Positions 27,038 to 38,600 of a stretch of DNA of 64,000 bases are shown here, piece by piece. The position numbers and the translations under genes were made by a program. Below the pieces are notes generated by a model, which saw nothing but the letters and a program-made list of their open reading frames with translations, did no database searches and was not told the DNA's origin. The DNA lies in assembly GCA_023053545.1 (NCBI GenBank), contig JAKZAN010000002.1, positions 1,844,375-1,908,374 on the forward strand, in the 5' to 3' direction. Source of the stretch: Lepidurus packardi (Eukaryota > Arthropoda > Branchiopoda > Notostraca > Triopsidae). Each line of letters starts with the position of its first letter. Positions within the stretch are counted from its first letter, which is position 1.

Positions 27038-28228
27038 ATGGACACCTCCAAGTCTACCACAAGTCTGGAACAAAAACTTCCAGCCGAAAGCGGATTAGGG
27101 AAAGGAACTGGGTCCCTTTTATGTGCCAAAGATGCATTAACTGACGAATTTGGTTGGGCTGTTCAAGTGATTCTAGCTTGCCTAGCTTTCACCTGTCTCA
27201 TCAGTAAGCTGACACTTTTCCCTTACTTTATTATAGTTAGTTACTCTTTTCTGAACTCTAAACTCTCTTCGTCTCCCAAACGCCTTCTTTTTTTTACATT
27301 TAATCTCTTTTAATCCCCTTTATTATCTTAGTTAAACGCTTTTGCGAGCCTAGACGAGAAAGACGGTCATGGCTCATTTGGTTTTACGACACTTCCAAAC
27401 AGGGCATGGGAGCTATGGTGATCCATTTTGCCAACATATTCTTAGCCACGTTTTTCCAAGGCGATCCTTGCACATGGTACTTAAAATTACCACAAAAAAC
27501 ATCAAAAGCTGCTAATGAGCTTTTTCTTGTTTTGTTTATGTCCTCGTCTCTATTCTGCGTCTGTTTAGGTATGTAGTGAGTTTCCTACTCGATTCCTCGG
27601 TAGGTTTATTAGTAATTTACATCGGCATTAGAGTGACCTTACGAGTCGCCGAGAAGAAAAACATTCCTGAACTCCTTTTCGGCGAATATGGTAATTACTT
27701 TTAAGTTCTTCTATTCTTTCAATTATTTTCTTCTCAAATTAAAATAATATTTTTACGTTTCTAGGAACGCCTCCTTCTGCCAAAGCGTGGTTGGCACAGT
27801 GTGGAATGTATATGGGCATTATGGTAGTGGAGAAGGTGTTAATTACTCTGTTAATTCAGCTTCAGTTCTGGGACCACGTGAGAGATTTCATCCTTTCGCC
27901 TATTTCAGACCCTAAAGTGGCAATAGCCATTGTGTTGCTGGTCATTCCCTTCTTTGTGAACGTACTCATGTTCTGGGTGACGGACAACTTTCTCATGCGC
28001 CGTCATCACGGCAAAAATACGAAAAACAGTCGGAAATTACGCTACCAGCGGATTAAAGGTGATGAACACGACAGCATGTTGGTAATAAACACCGAAGCTG
28101 ACGTGCTTTTATCGGGGGACGAGGATGGGACCGAAACAGAGCTAGCCACGCCCACTGAGAACGGTAATAGCGCGAATTTGGCAGTAAGGAGACCTGTAAG
28201 TTCCGCTGGAAGCATGGAGCATGTGTAA
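27038..28228 (+). CDS. STIMATE: STIMATE / TMEM110, STIM-activating ER membrane protein
   Basis: Multi-pass ER membrane protein that helps STIM1 open into its active form at ER-plasma membrane junctions during store-operated calcium entry. Exons 27038-27203, 27332-27476, 27569-27690, 27765-28228 give 298 residues (human about 294). The first hydrophobic segment is VQVILACLAFTCLI; the family signature CEPRRERRSWLIWFYDTSKQ follows and leads to IHFANIFLA. Further membrane spans are VGLLVIYIGI, MGIMVVEKVLITLLI and AIAIVLLVIPFFVNVLMF, followed by WVTDNFLMRR. The cytosolic tail is charged, with an acidic DEDGTETE stretch. The human tail ends with a Lys-rich ER-retention-like motif; here the end is SMEHV, so that feature is not kept. 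Confidence 0.95.
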
Positions 28229-29031
28229 AAGCAAAAAAAAGGAGAACAAGATGTGAAGAAAAAAGCTGCCTAGCAAGAAAATACTCCTCGCTTGTTTCCT
28301 TTACGAGTCTCTTGTGGCCCTCGCGAAAAAGGACCAAATAAAACACTATGGCATCTCAGTCGTGGGAATAAAAGTGAGAGAATGGGAAAGACAGCTATAA
28401 TATGATAGTATTAGCCTATACGAAAGGGAAAAAGTTGTTTGGGGAATGATTGTAGCTTCGAAAGTGATATATTATTGTCATGTTTTATCAATAGTCAGTT
28501 ATGGTCAACAGTTTCAAGGAGGAATGTAATAGATATTGGGCATTATTTACATCTTACATGTGACTTTTGAGAATTCTCTTTTTGGAACAATTTTCTGCCT
28601 TTTGTAATCAATGTTTTTAATGATTTTCCTTCGAACAGCTCTAGAAAAGAGGGTTGAAACTATTCAGGCTTTCTAAACGGGACTGAATGGAGTGCAAAGA
28701 ATGATTCAAAGACTTCAGATGATGGGGTACGCTTTGCAAAGTGGAATAGGATCTCTGCAAATACTGATCCGCTGACTGCAATCGAATCGATGCGTTCAGA
28801 TAGGGGAGTCTGGCCAAATTCTGAAGATCGTGGCAGAGGCTTGCATTGGATTCGCCTACGTTTTCAAGAAAATTCTTTGCTTAATTTCTTTTGGATCCTT
28901 CTTTTCTTATATATAAAAAAAAGTTCCTATAAGCTTCTTTCTTATTGGGAACCTTCTTACGATTTGGGGGATTTGTTCCAACCGCAAACTTGTTTTTGGA
29001 AGATTCTAAGGAACATAAACAAACCAAAAAG
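28229..29031. other. STIMATE 3' UTR and convergent spacer
   Basis: An AATAAA signal near 28336 could end the STIMATE mRNA about 110 bases after its stop. The rest is A/T-rich. On the other strand it may hold the 3' UTR of the 86-residue gene. A perfect-looking donor GTAAGT near 29043 on the minus strand means that gene could be spliced further into this stretch. Confidence 0.4.
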
Positions 29032-29363
29032 TTAGTTTTGTGACTTACGTAATTTATGATGAAGCAACGAGTTATATTTTGCCTTCTTCGTTGGCGTTTT
29101 TTGTTCTCGAGACGTAGGGGTATTTTTTATAGGCAAATCAGGTGCTGGGGAACGGTTTTCAAGGTTTTTAACTTCCCCAAAACTTTCCTCCTGCGAAAAA
29201 ACTACTCTATTAACATTTTTTATTTTTAAAAAGCCATAAAAAATCCAACCAGATTTTATACCTCCTTCAGAGTTTCCGTTTCTTCGTACTGGTATTCATC
29301 ATCAGATTCCGAAGCTTCGCCCATTACCATTCCACAGATGCTAATAGGTTGAGATTTCTCCAT
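29032..29363 (-). CDS. small acidic-to-basic protein, unrecognised
   Basis: Two exons, 29363-29262 and 29190-29032, join in frame (GAG|GTATAA ... TTCGCAG|GAG) to an 86-residue protein. It starts MEKSQPISICGMVMGEASES, continues with an acidic stretch (DDEYQYEETETLKEEE) and ends in a basic part (REQKTPTKKAKYNSLLHHKL). I do not recognise the family. The charge pattern suggests a nuclear or nucleolar binding protein, which is inference. A strong donor (TTAC|GTAAGTC) lies just before the stop, so the true C-terminus may differ. The gene is divergent from the YccV-like gene with 330 bp between starts. Confidence 0.55.
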
Positions 29364-29693
29364 TGTTGGCACTAAAAGAGAAACAAGCTGAATATGTTGT
29401 TGGCAACCAAATCATTCAACTGCTTCCCACCCACTCAAACTCGAGCACACGCTACTCGTCAAATATCCAAAACAAATTTTAACTATATTCCTACTTATTT
29501 ATTCCTAGAGATGGCGCGTTTGGATTGCCTCAGCTAGCTACAAAGATGACGTAAGGCATGTCAACAACCGACACGTGTGCTTTCCCAGGTCCCTTTTATT
29601 GTAATAACAAAAATCATAGTTAAGGTAAGAATGTATTATAAGAAATTTTGAAATTCAAGAATGTTCAATTTTATTTGATCGTTAGTTTCCGTC

Positions 29694-30572
29694 ATGTTTG
29701 CGCTTGCCAGAGGCGATTTCCTGCAGCTCAGCATTTTGTTACTGGCACTACCTTTGCAGTATTGGCTTATTACCCGTACCAGTACCGATTCTACCGCCAG
29801 GCCTCAGATAATCACAAGAACTATCTCTAGTATAAGAGCCTTCGCTCATGACTGGTTCAAACTCGAGTCTTGGCGAGATTGGTGCGAGGATTTGCTCCAG
29901 AACATGCTAAGTAGCCCTCTTTTTAAGCTTCATTAAGGTACATTCTTAACAAACGCGTCTCCTTTCTGTCAAATATAGATCCTTTAACAGTACCTAAAGA
30001 CAGTTCTGTGAATGAGTCGCCAGCATTGGAGGTTTTACGGCTCCGAAGCAAAATCAAAGAAGGGTTTTATGCGTCTTCAGCTGAAATTAGACAACGAAGA
30101 CCTGCTTTTATCTTTTTCCGGATAGGACAAGTAGTCCGTCATTCTCTATTCAAGTATAAAGGTGTTATAGTGGGTTGGGATAAGGAAGCCAAAGTAAATT
30201 TATACATTATACGTGATTATGAGGTATTTTAGCTCATTTTTCTGTCGAAACTTCATACAGGCTCCTGAAATCTGGCTGCAAAAGATGCACTCTGACAACG
30301 CCGAGGGGCGCCACCAGCCACATTACTTGATTTTAGTCGATACTCAAGATTCGAACCTTCCGCAACTCGTTTATGTGCCCCAAGAGCACCTGCAACTCTT
30401 ACAGAACACACAGGTGTGTCAGTAAAAAGCGCCAAATCAATAAGTAATCTGTTTGCTCCTTTTTTGCCCCTATCAGGTGTACCATCCTAAACTGGTGGAT
30501 CATTTTTCGCACTTTGACGGACAACGATACATTCCTCGTGCCTGGCTAAAGTACTTCTACCCCAAAGATTAA
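29694..30572 (+). CDS. membrane-anchored YccV/HspQ-like (hemimethylated DNA-binding fold) protein
   Basis: Exons 29694-29910, 29979-30193, 30261-30413, 30477-30572 join in frame to 226 residues. The start MFALARGDFLQLSILLLALP is hydrophobic and looks like a signal anchor. The C-terminal half is a YccV/HspQ-type domain: FFRIGQVVRHSLFKYKGVIV, GWD, PEIWLQKM, then QPHYLILVDTQDSNLPQLVY and VPQEHLQLL, ending with HFSHFDGQRYIPRAWLKYF. In bacteria HspQ modulates Lon protease; in animals the fold occurs in FBXO21 and POLDIP2. This protein has neither an F-box nor an ApaG domain, so it is a stand-alone animal form of unknown role. The exon 1 join uses donor CTAA|GTAGCC; reading on would stop after ten codons. 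Confidence 0.8.
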
Positions 30573-32020
30573 TATAACCTTTATACCTATATATGTTTCT
30601 TCCCTCAAAGTGAAATCGTTTGCGTCTGCTGTGATTTTGTACACGATTTGGAATATTGCCACTCTCATATATGCAATCAAAAATACATAACATCCTAGCG
30701 TTAAAAATAAAAAAAATTTCCGGTAGTCCTATTTGAATTTCGAAAACCCCTCGTCAAAGTTGAAACGGATCCTCATAGTGGGCATCTTCACTTATGGTTA
30801 CCCAAACACAGGTGTCATGGACAAACGTTAACGACCTACGCCTACAGCGTATTGACTTGGGACTAACACTAACAGCCCGATAAGAAAAGAGTAGACACAA
30901 GGCTCTCCCTGTCTTTTTCAACCCCCAAAATCTTCTCAAAACATTACCACATTACCAAAATTTTGCCAGACTGCTTGGCGCCGCAGTGTCAACAATCTCT
31001 TTCCAAATCCACTCTTTTCAAAATGAACTTTTAGACCTAAAAGTCTCCACTTCAAACTCAAAATGGTAAAACTCAAGATCACTTTTGAGCGAATGTTTTG
31101 GCGTACCGTACCCAGGAATTAGACTCCGCCCACTTTACGCCAAACCAAAACTATAAATTTTCTTTGTCTTTTTTGTTTTGTTTTTTTACTTTTGTTTCAG
31201 GCTTCCTTCTTGGCCATCTTTAGCGAGGACGTACGTACTTGTCTTGGCTAAAGGAAGGTGTTTGCTTTCCAAAGATCTTGTCGGAAGGGATCATGAAGCG
31301 ATTATTTGAGTTTGGAGAGCCCCATCATCGCTATGCTCCTCAAACTCGCGTTAGCTATATAGCATGCTATAGTGCATCCGCGTCTGGGGCAAAAAGCTAC
31401 TCGTCTTCCGTGCAAATTAGCCTAGCTTGACCACCAGTCACGTCACGTTCGCTAAGGACTACGTCACACTCTATTCTCCTAAGAATGAAAAAAGTATACA
31501 TATAAGAAAAAAGAAAATTCAGTGTTGAAGCAGAAGAAAATATTTTCTCTCTCTCTCTTTCTGGTTCGTTTTTCTTAAGGAGAAAAAATGAAAAATAAAG
31601 AAAAAGTAAAGTAAAAAGAACGGAACACTTAAGCCCAAGCTCAAGCTCCGTTTGGACTCTTCACTTGGGGAAATAACAAAGCAAAGAGCTTTGGCTGGGT
31701 CTGTTTTTCATCTTGGCCTCGTTTTTTTGTTCTTTTTGATCCGCTCAGACCGCTCATTCGCCCCTCTAGCCATCATCGACGCCTCCGGACCCCGCCTGTC
31801 GACCACAATCGAACCCTCCCATTGGTTTTACCATGGCTACCTTTAGGATGCATCTAGGCTCCTCCCCATTACATTTGTTTTCGCCCCTGGAATCGCGCCC
31901 CCCGTAGCACGCCTGAACAATGGGCACGGCTACGGAGACAAGGCCCCAAAAGCAGGCAGCTTTAGGAAGTCGGTGAGAATTGCCACCGTTTGCCTAAGTC
32001 GTAAAAATAAAGACGGAACA

Positions 32021-32036
32021 CCCCCCCCCCCCCCCC
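32021..32036 (+). repeat. poly-C tract upstream of sim
   Basis: A run of 16 C in otherwise A-rich sequence. Confidence 0.9.
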
Positions 32037-32454
32037 TACCTACCAAGAAAAAAAATAAAAACATTAGGAAGTGACAAATCGCTGGGGGCGGGACTACCGA
32101 AGGCCCCGCCCCTCGCTCAGGTTTTCGGTTTTGTCGGAGGCAATTGCTTAACTATTCCGTCGCACCCAGGGAATGGAAAAGCGTTGACTATGGGTAGTAG
32201 TTTGGCTTTTGACGACTAAAAAGGCTATGTGGACGGCTGAAATCAGTGCGAGAGAAGTATTATAGCCGAGCGTGAGCGTGCATGCTTGGATTTCCGATTG
32301 GCAGCTTTAGAAGTCGAGGAACCCCGACGAAAAGTGAACATGACTATCGTGATCTTTTAGCCAGGCACACACACCACACACACTGCACATATACGTCTAC
32401 AACAAGCAACCGACCAACCAACCCGCCGATTTCCAAATTAACGCATAAACCCCT

Positions 32455-32832
32455 ACGTGGGGCCCAAAGACACGAACGGTGGTGATTTCGTGAGTACGTG
32501 TCAAGTACTGCTTCTGTGGTTTGCTAAGCAGCCGAAAGCGACAAAAAGAAGAAGAAGAAGATAGAAAAGAAAGAAGAAGTGTGGAACTTCTGCTTTTGTC
32601 GACTTTTTAGACGACTTCGAGGCAGGAAAAAAGGTTTGGATAATAAGATGTGCATAGTGTTGGAGTTCATGTGGTAGGAAAAAAAACACAGGTTAAATAC
32701 CCTTTTGGTCCGACCGTTTAATTAAGAGCTGACGTGAGGGAATCCTTGTTTTGTGGGATTCTAGATCATGTGTTCGTGAGTCCGTGTCGTTTTCCTTCCC
32801 ACTCCAAAAAGTAACAGAACGATTCCGACGTG
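32455..32832. promoter_or_regulatory. cluster of ACGTG sites, candidate sim control region
   Basis: ACGTG occurs at 32455, 32496, 32732 and 32828. This pentamer is the known core of the CNS midline element bound by Sim:Tango dimers, and Drosophila sim regulates itself through such sites. Fewer than one would be expected by chance in this length. Function here is inferred. Confidence 0.35.
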
Positions 32833-35604
32833 TACCAAAGTTTACGTTCCTTTATAGTGCTGACTTCCGTGGGAACAAAACTTCCAGCGCAGTTCAGGAA
32901 GATTTAGCTCGTCTTCAGACCTTAACCCAACCAAAGGTAGAGAGAACTGGGTATTTACTTGCGAGATCCAACATGACTCCCAAGATTTGCATAGTTGATG
33001 GCTACTGTTATTCGTCACCTGCCATCAACACTTTGCATCACTTCACATGCTTTGCACTTACTCCACTCGTCTAACTAATAAAAACAGGAAGGAGCCTTTC
33101 ACTTCAACAGTACAGTATTATCGCGATTCGGATAGCTCACATTTGGAGCTCGTTCTTAGTAATATTATTTCCCCATTGCAACGAAATTCAGGAAACTTTG
33201 AAATCTATGCGAACATGTTAAGGTCCTAACGTCCCCTGTCAAGTCCAGACAAGAAACCGAAGCTTTCCAATAACGAAACTTCTAAGTTTTGGAGAAAAGT
33301 TTGCGGGTTTTCAGCTCCGTAACTGAGCTGAACCTCCCAAAAGTTTTCAGTCTTGCTTTATTCTACCAAGAAAAATTGGCGAAGCCAATTGACTCAGTTG
33401 CAGGAGTGTGACGTAACAATGAATTTTTCGGTTTTGGAGATATTTCGAGTTGAGCTAGCCAAAGCAATTCTTAAGACATAACTGCTTAGCCGTTTCTAAT
33501 GAAGTTTTGTTACCTGGCTACTAAACTACACCAATACGACCAAATAGAGCAAAGAAACGGTAGCTAAACGTTTTAAAGTTTCACCAAGTTAGAAGAAGGC
33601 TATTCTGAAGAAAGTCCAGCGAGTTAGCATGGTTTCTTCGTAACAAGAAGGCCTGCTTTTTCCATCAGCGTATGGTCAACGCATGCTACAAATAACTCTT
33701 CGAACCGGACATTGAACGCAAGGAATACGAAAATTGTAAACTTCAAACCAGCCTGGAACCCTTTAAAATTCTCGCCAGCTTATAACCGTACATCTAAGTT
33801 ATCAGTAACACTGTGCGTGCCACAAATTTGATACAACTCTTCACTAGCCAGCAAACAATCCCCAAATTCGAACTTTTCTGGACACAGCGCAATACATGTG
33901 GTATTGTCGTATTCCCTGATCCTTAAAGTGATTGCTCTTCCATATGTTAACCTTCGTTCCGCAGCTAATCCTAATAGTACTCTTCCAAGGGCTAAATTGA
34001 CGTAACGTATTAGTACACGCACATCATGACACGGTATTAGTATGCCCCCTAAAATCCTCGAGTACACATACTTGCCAGGAGCTCAAGACCAGCCGCAATG
34101 CTACGATTAGCGTTAGGTTGAAATGAGAGCAAAATTGAGGGGATTTTTCCCAGCAAGCCGAGCTCTTGTAACTCAAACAATGAGAAAAGCATAGCGCGTC
34201 CTTCACGCGACACCTTGTGGACTCAGCAAAAGTATACAACGCATAACACTGAGACACACAACACAAGCCTTTTTTCCTAAAAGCCCGGGAATCTAACTTC
34301 ATCTGTCTTGTGTGAAAGTAAGTGCAAGGAGCACCTAAACCTACACCCGAAAAGGTGTTGGCTTAGCTGACTCTGCAACGTTATTTCGCTCGCTTTTCGG
34401 TTTGTCAGCAGAAATTAGACCCGCGCGAGTAGCAAGAGTTTTTACTTCCAAAGTAAGTTAAGAGCCCGGGTCAAACCACAAGTCAAAAGGTCAACCTGCC
34501 ACAGCTGGTCACTCATAAAAACGTTCGACTTTTTCCCCTCTGATGTTCTCAAACGTACCCTAATTCCTAACCTCCCCTTTCCTCTTTTTCATCTAATTAG
34601 CCTCCAAAACCTCTCCCCACGCCCAATTTCTAAAAGCCTTCTCAACACCTCAAAGCTTCGCTCGTAAATTCTTCCCAACAACTTTGGCAATAACTTTCAC
34701 ACATTCGGCAAAACGAAATCACGTCAGAAAAAAAACTCCCCCAAAGTTTGTTCAAGGTGGAGTAGCTTAATTAGATTGCTCCCACGGCACAAATGGGGGT
34801 TATGGAAAAGAACCCTACCAAACCGGAGCGGGTTCAGATTTCGCTGCCACTGTATACACAACTCTCTTATATACTTGATATGTATGAATGTAGTGTGGTC
34901 TGGCACTACACATGCCATGGGAGCCAAAAAGGTAGAGAGAAGGTGTAGGTGCAGATATGTTTCTCCAATTTCTAACTTCTGGCTTGAGCATTGATTTCCG
35001 GAAATGGTCAACTTTTAGCCAGCCCCATTTTCACCTTTTCTAGCACATTGTCGCAAATCCATGCTAATGAGGTGGTGCTAGCCGCCCTGGCACAGATGGT
35101 TCGTTTCTTTTTGTCCAACTCTGGGTGTCGGATATATCTCTATACCTTCTTCTCAAACGTTGTAGTTTCCCATGCAGTTAGAAAAAGAATTTAAAGTCAT
35201 CCAAACTCCTGTTTTCAGGTTCCAAATCATCTAAAGTTTGCGTTTTTCGAAATTTGAAACTTCTAAATGCCAAATTTACAAGAAATCACAGGTCTATTTC
35301 ACTTTCTAATCTATTAAGTAACTATTTTTGTGCTTTTAAAGCTCGATCTTAGGAAAGTTATGCGGAGTTCTTTTCAAAATTTCGCAACCGTAATACTGTA
35401 TACAATTAGTGGTTTTAAGAATGTTCAAATTTGAATGTTAACCACAAGATTTACACTGATAAAGTTAAGATTCAATTTTTTTGCACTGTTTTAAACCCTA
35501 TAACACGAACTTGGGGGATGTCAATGCTCATAAGAAGCTTAAATAAGCGCTAAACGTTTTGTTTCATCATGTTCGCAGGTTAGCCAAACCACCGTCGGAA
35601 TAAG

Positions 35605-38600
35605 ATGAAGGAGAAGAGCAAGAACGCGGCACGATCGCGACGGGAAAAGGAGAACGCCGAGTTCCTGGAACTAGCCAAATTATTGCCGTTACCTCCCGCC
35701 ATTACTTCCCAATTGGACAAAGCGTCCGTCATCAGACTAACTACCTCGTATCTAAAAATGCGCCACGTCTTTCCAGATGGTAAGTACTCTATTTGTATCA
35801 CTCTTCTGCCCACACTACTTTTTTTGTCATTGCTCTCATCCCTACAAGTATGTTTCTAAGCGTTTTAGGTCGTTTCCGAAACCTTCGCATCATTAGCCGG
35901 TGCAGGGCGTCGGCACGCGCTTCGATAGACAAACCTATCCTAGCCAACCCCTTTTTCTATGAATCCCCATACATAAGCATCAATGGGGTGGCATAGGGGT
36001 TTGCAAGCCTTTTATCAATGCACTGCGGGGGTTGACAACCCCCTGTGGCGCTATCTCCCCCTTACACCCACTTTGTCTTCAACCATCAGTAAAAGTGAAT
36101 TGATCATACAGTTCAACCAAAGAAAGACCTTCGGGGGGTCACCCACGTCCTATTAGTGTCCTTGGGCGTTAACTATGGTTCCCTCCGACTCCTTATTAAT
36201 GGCACCCTGTGTGAACGTTGTGTTTTGCTCTTATGTTCCAGAGCTTTTCTTTTTTTAGCATAATCCCAATAATCTGTCAATCGTTATTATCGAATGGTGG
36301 AGCGGTTTGCAGCTACCGGCGGGTTATGTTTGCTTCCCATCTTGTCAGCTCTTTTCTGGTTATAGAGGATGCTGTGAACCATACTGAGAGCGACAAAAGC
36401 GGGGACAAGTAGAAAAATTCGCGTCATAATAAGATGGAAAAAGAGGGGGAGGGGACATGCGGGAGGATTTACGGTACTCAACAATGTTATCTTGTGTAAA
36501 TGGTCTCTAACTTTCCCGCGGCTCCGGAGTTTTCAGATTGTCGCTTTTAACGCTGGCGTAAGGGATTTTCAGCTTGCCCCCAACGCGAAAGTATTGATAG
36601 GGCAATTGTTTAGGATTACGCTAACAATGGTCTCGCAAAGCAAAGCGAGGGTGGGCCCCGCGGCCCACCGAGAGTTTCAGACCATATTACCGGAACCCTC
36701 ATCGTCTTCGTATAAGTTCCGGCTTCCTATCTACAATCCCCATTCATGTACTGGAGCTTGCTGGGAAAATCAAATGCCTTCCATGCATCTCAGTTTATTT
36801 AACTTTCTTCTTTTAAAAACTAAATTATATAGAAAAACAAAAAACGTCCGTCGGTCCCTTCCTTTCCACCTTGCCTTATTCACTGTTGGGCGAAAGCTTC
36901 GCCCACTACGCCGTCCAGACAAAAATCGAACGTTTTTGTGCAGATTGTAGTTTAGTACAGTGCTCCTATGCATTACTATGTACTCTTTTCTGCGCATTAT
37001 TCGACAAGGCTTTCAGACAGCGGCACTGACGCTACATGCTTCTAGAGAAAAATCGAACGTTTTTATGTATCTTTTAATATATCTTTTAGTTTACTATAGT
37101 GCATCTCTTCAGCTTTATACCCTTACAACATAAGTAACGCTAAGTCCATCTAAAAGAGATGGAATGTTTTATTACAGCTAAAATACAGTTAAACCAAGTT
37201 AGTACTTCATCTATCCTAATCTGAAACGACCATACCTTACGGAGACACTGAATAAAATTATAAGGAAAACTCTCTACTTTTCAACTTAGTTTGTTTTAAA
37301 AATGTTCGGTTTCCACCCTATGGGCTGCTACATAATGTGCATATAATGTACATTATGGGTTATATAATGTGAATTATGCACAGGTTTTGGGGCGGTTTCG
37401 AAGTTTTGCACTTTCTACTTCATTAATGCATTGTTGTCGGCGCATATCTACGGCCCCGTCTTGAGAAAATCGAACATTTTCAGAAGACAGACTCTTAACC
37501 ACCCAAAATTTCAAGCTTGATTTATTCTAAAGTGGACCCAAAACAACTTACAGTAAAACCTAACTTAACTAAACCGACATTGGATTCACTATAGTTTAGT
37601 TTTTTATTGTTTAAAGACGAACTGTGTCGCGTCGCGACACTGCCGTCTTCCGCTTTCATCCAACTTAAATTTAGTTGCTTACATATTGTCATTTAAACAG
37701 GTTCATTATAAAACAAGTAGAATATGGACAATTAAAACAGAAGGTGAAACGAAATGAGAGTTGGTTATATGAGATCTACTATCTTCGTATGTGCTAGGTA
37801 TCGCATGAGAGCCTTCTGGATAAAATGTTGGTCGTGAACTGTCCTCTCTCCGAATCCATACAATTTCGTCTATGGTTGTGGATATGGTCGAATCAAATTT
37901 TCCTTTTGGATGTAAATTTGAGGCATTCCAGGATTAGGTGTTCAACGCGGATTCACTAGAGATTATACCCATCAAAACGACACAGTGTAGAACCCAAAGC
38001 TTCCTCCCTTTGTTAGTGAATCTAACTTCTCAAATAAGTTTAAAGACGCAAAAAGACGAAAACGACAGGGTTATTTGTAATCAATATGTTCTATAATGCG
38101 CGCAGTTTGAAAACTTTCTAACGTATTTTATGTTCAGGTTTGGGTGACGCATGGGGTACCGCTCCACCTTCCAACAATCCACGGGAAACTTGCATTAAAG
38201 AACTGGGCTCACATTTGCTTCAGGTAAGCTTCCAACACATTTTTTCCTTAAACATATTCTTGGTCTTAAGGGTATTTCCCCCTAAAATTTCTGAATGGAT
38301 AGGCAGGTAGGCTGGGAAGCACAGAGGCGGGTGTGAAAGTTATCTTGCTGGGTTCATTTCACGGTCGAGTTAATTTTTAACACGCTGGGAATCAAACACA
38401 TAGGAAAAGTTATGGGGTGTGTTGAGCCAGAGTATCAGTTTCTTGCTTACACACATATATATATACTTCCCCCTCCTTTTTTTTACTTGAACCCCCTTGA
38501 AAAATGTGGAAACAGGTTAAGGGGTTCATTCATCAGTGTATGGTAAAAAGAGCGGAAGTCGTTCATTTTCAATTCTATAAACTTCGCCTGGGTTGGGGGT

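Larger units (their letters stand above)
30573..35604. other. 5-kb non-coding region upstream of sim
   Basis: No coding exon is supported. A poly-C run of 16 lies at 32021-32036. Four ACGTG motifs fall within 32455-32832. Two good splice donors, gtgagtac near 32490 and gtgagtcc near 32776, could end 5' UTR exons of sim, which has a plausible acceptor (ttcgcag) at 35579. G+C-rich blocks at 31740-31950 and 32080-32300 could be promoter DNA. All of this is inference. Confidence 0.4.
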
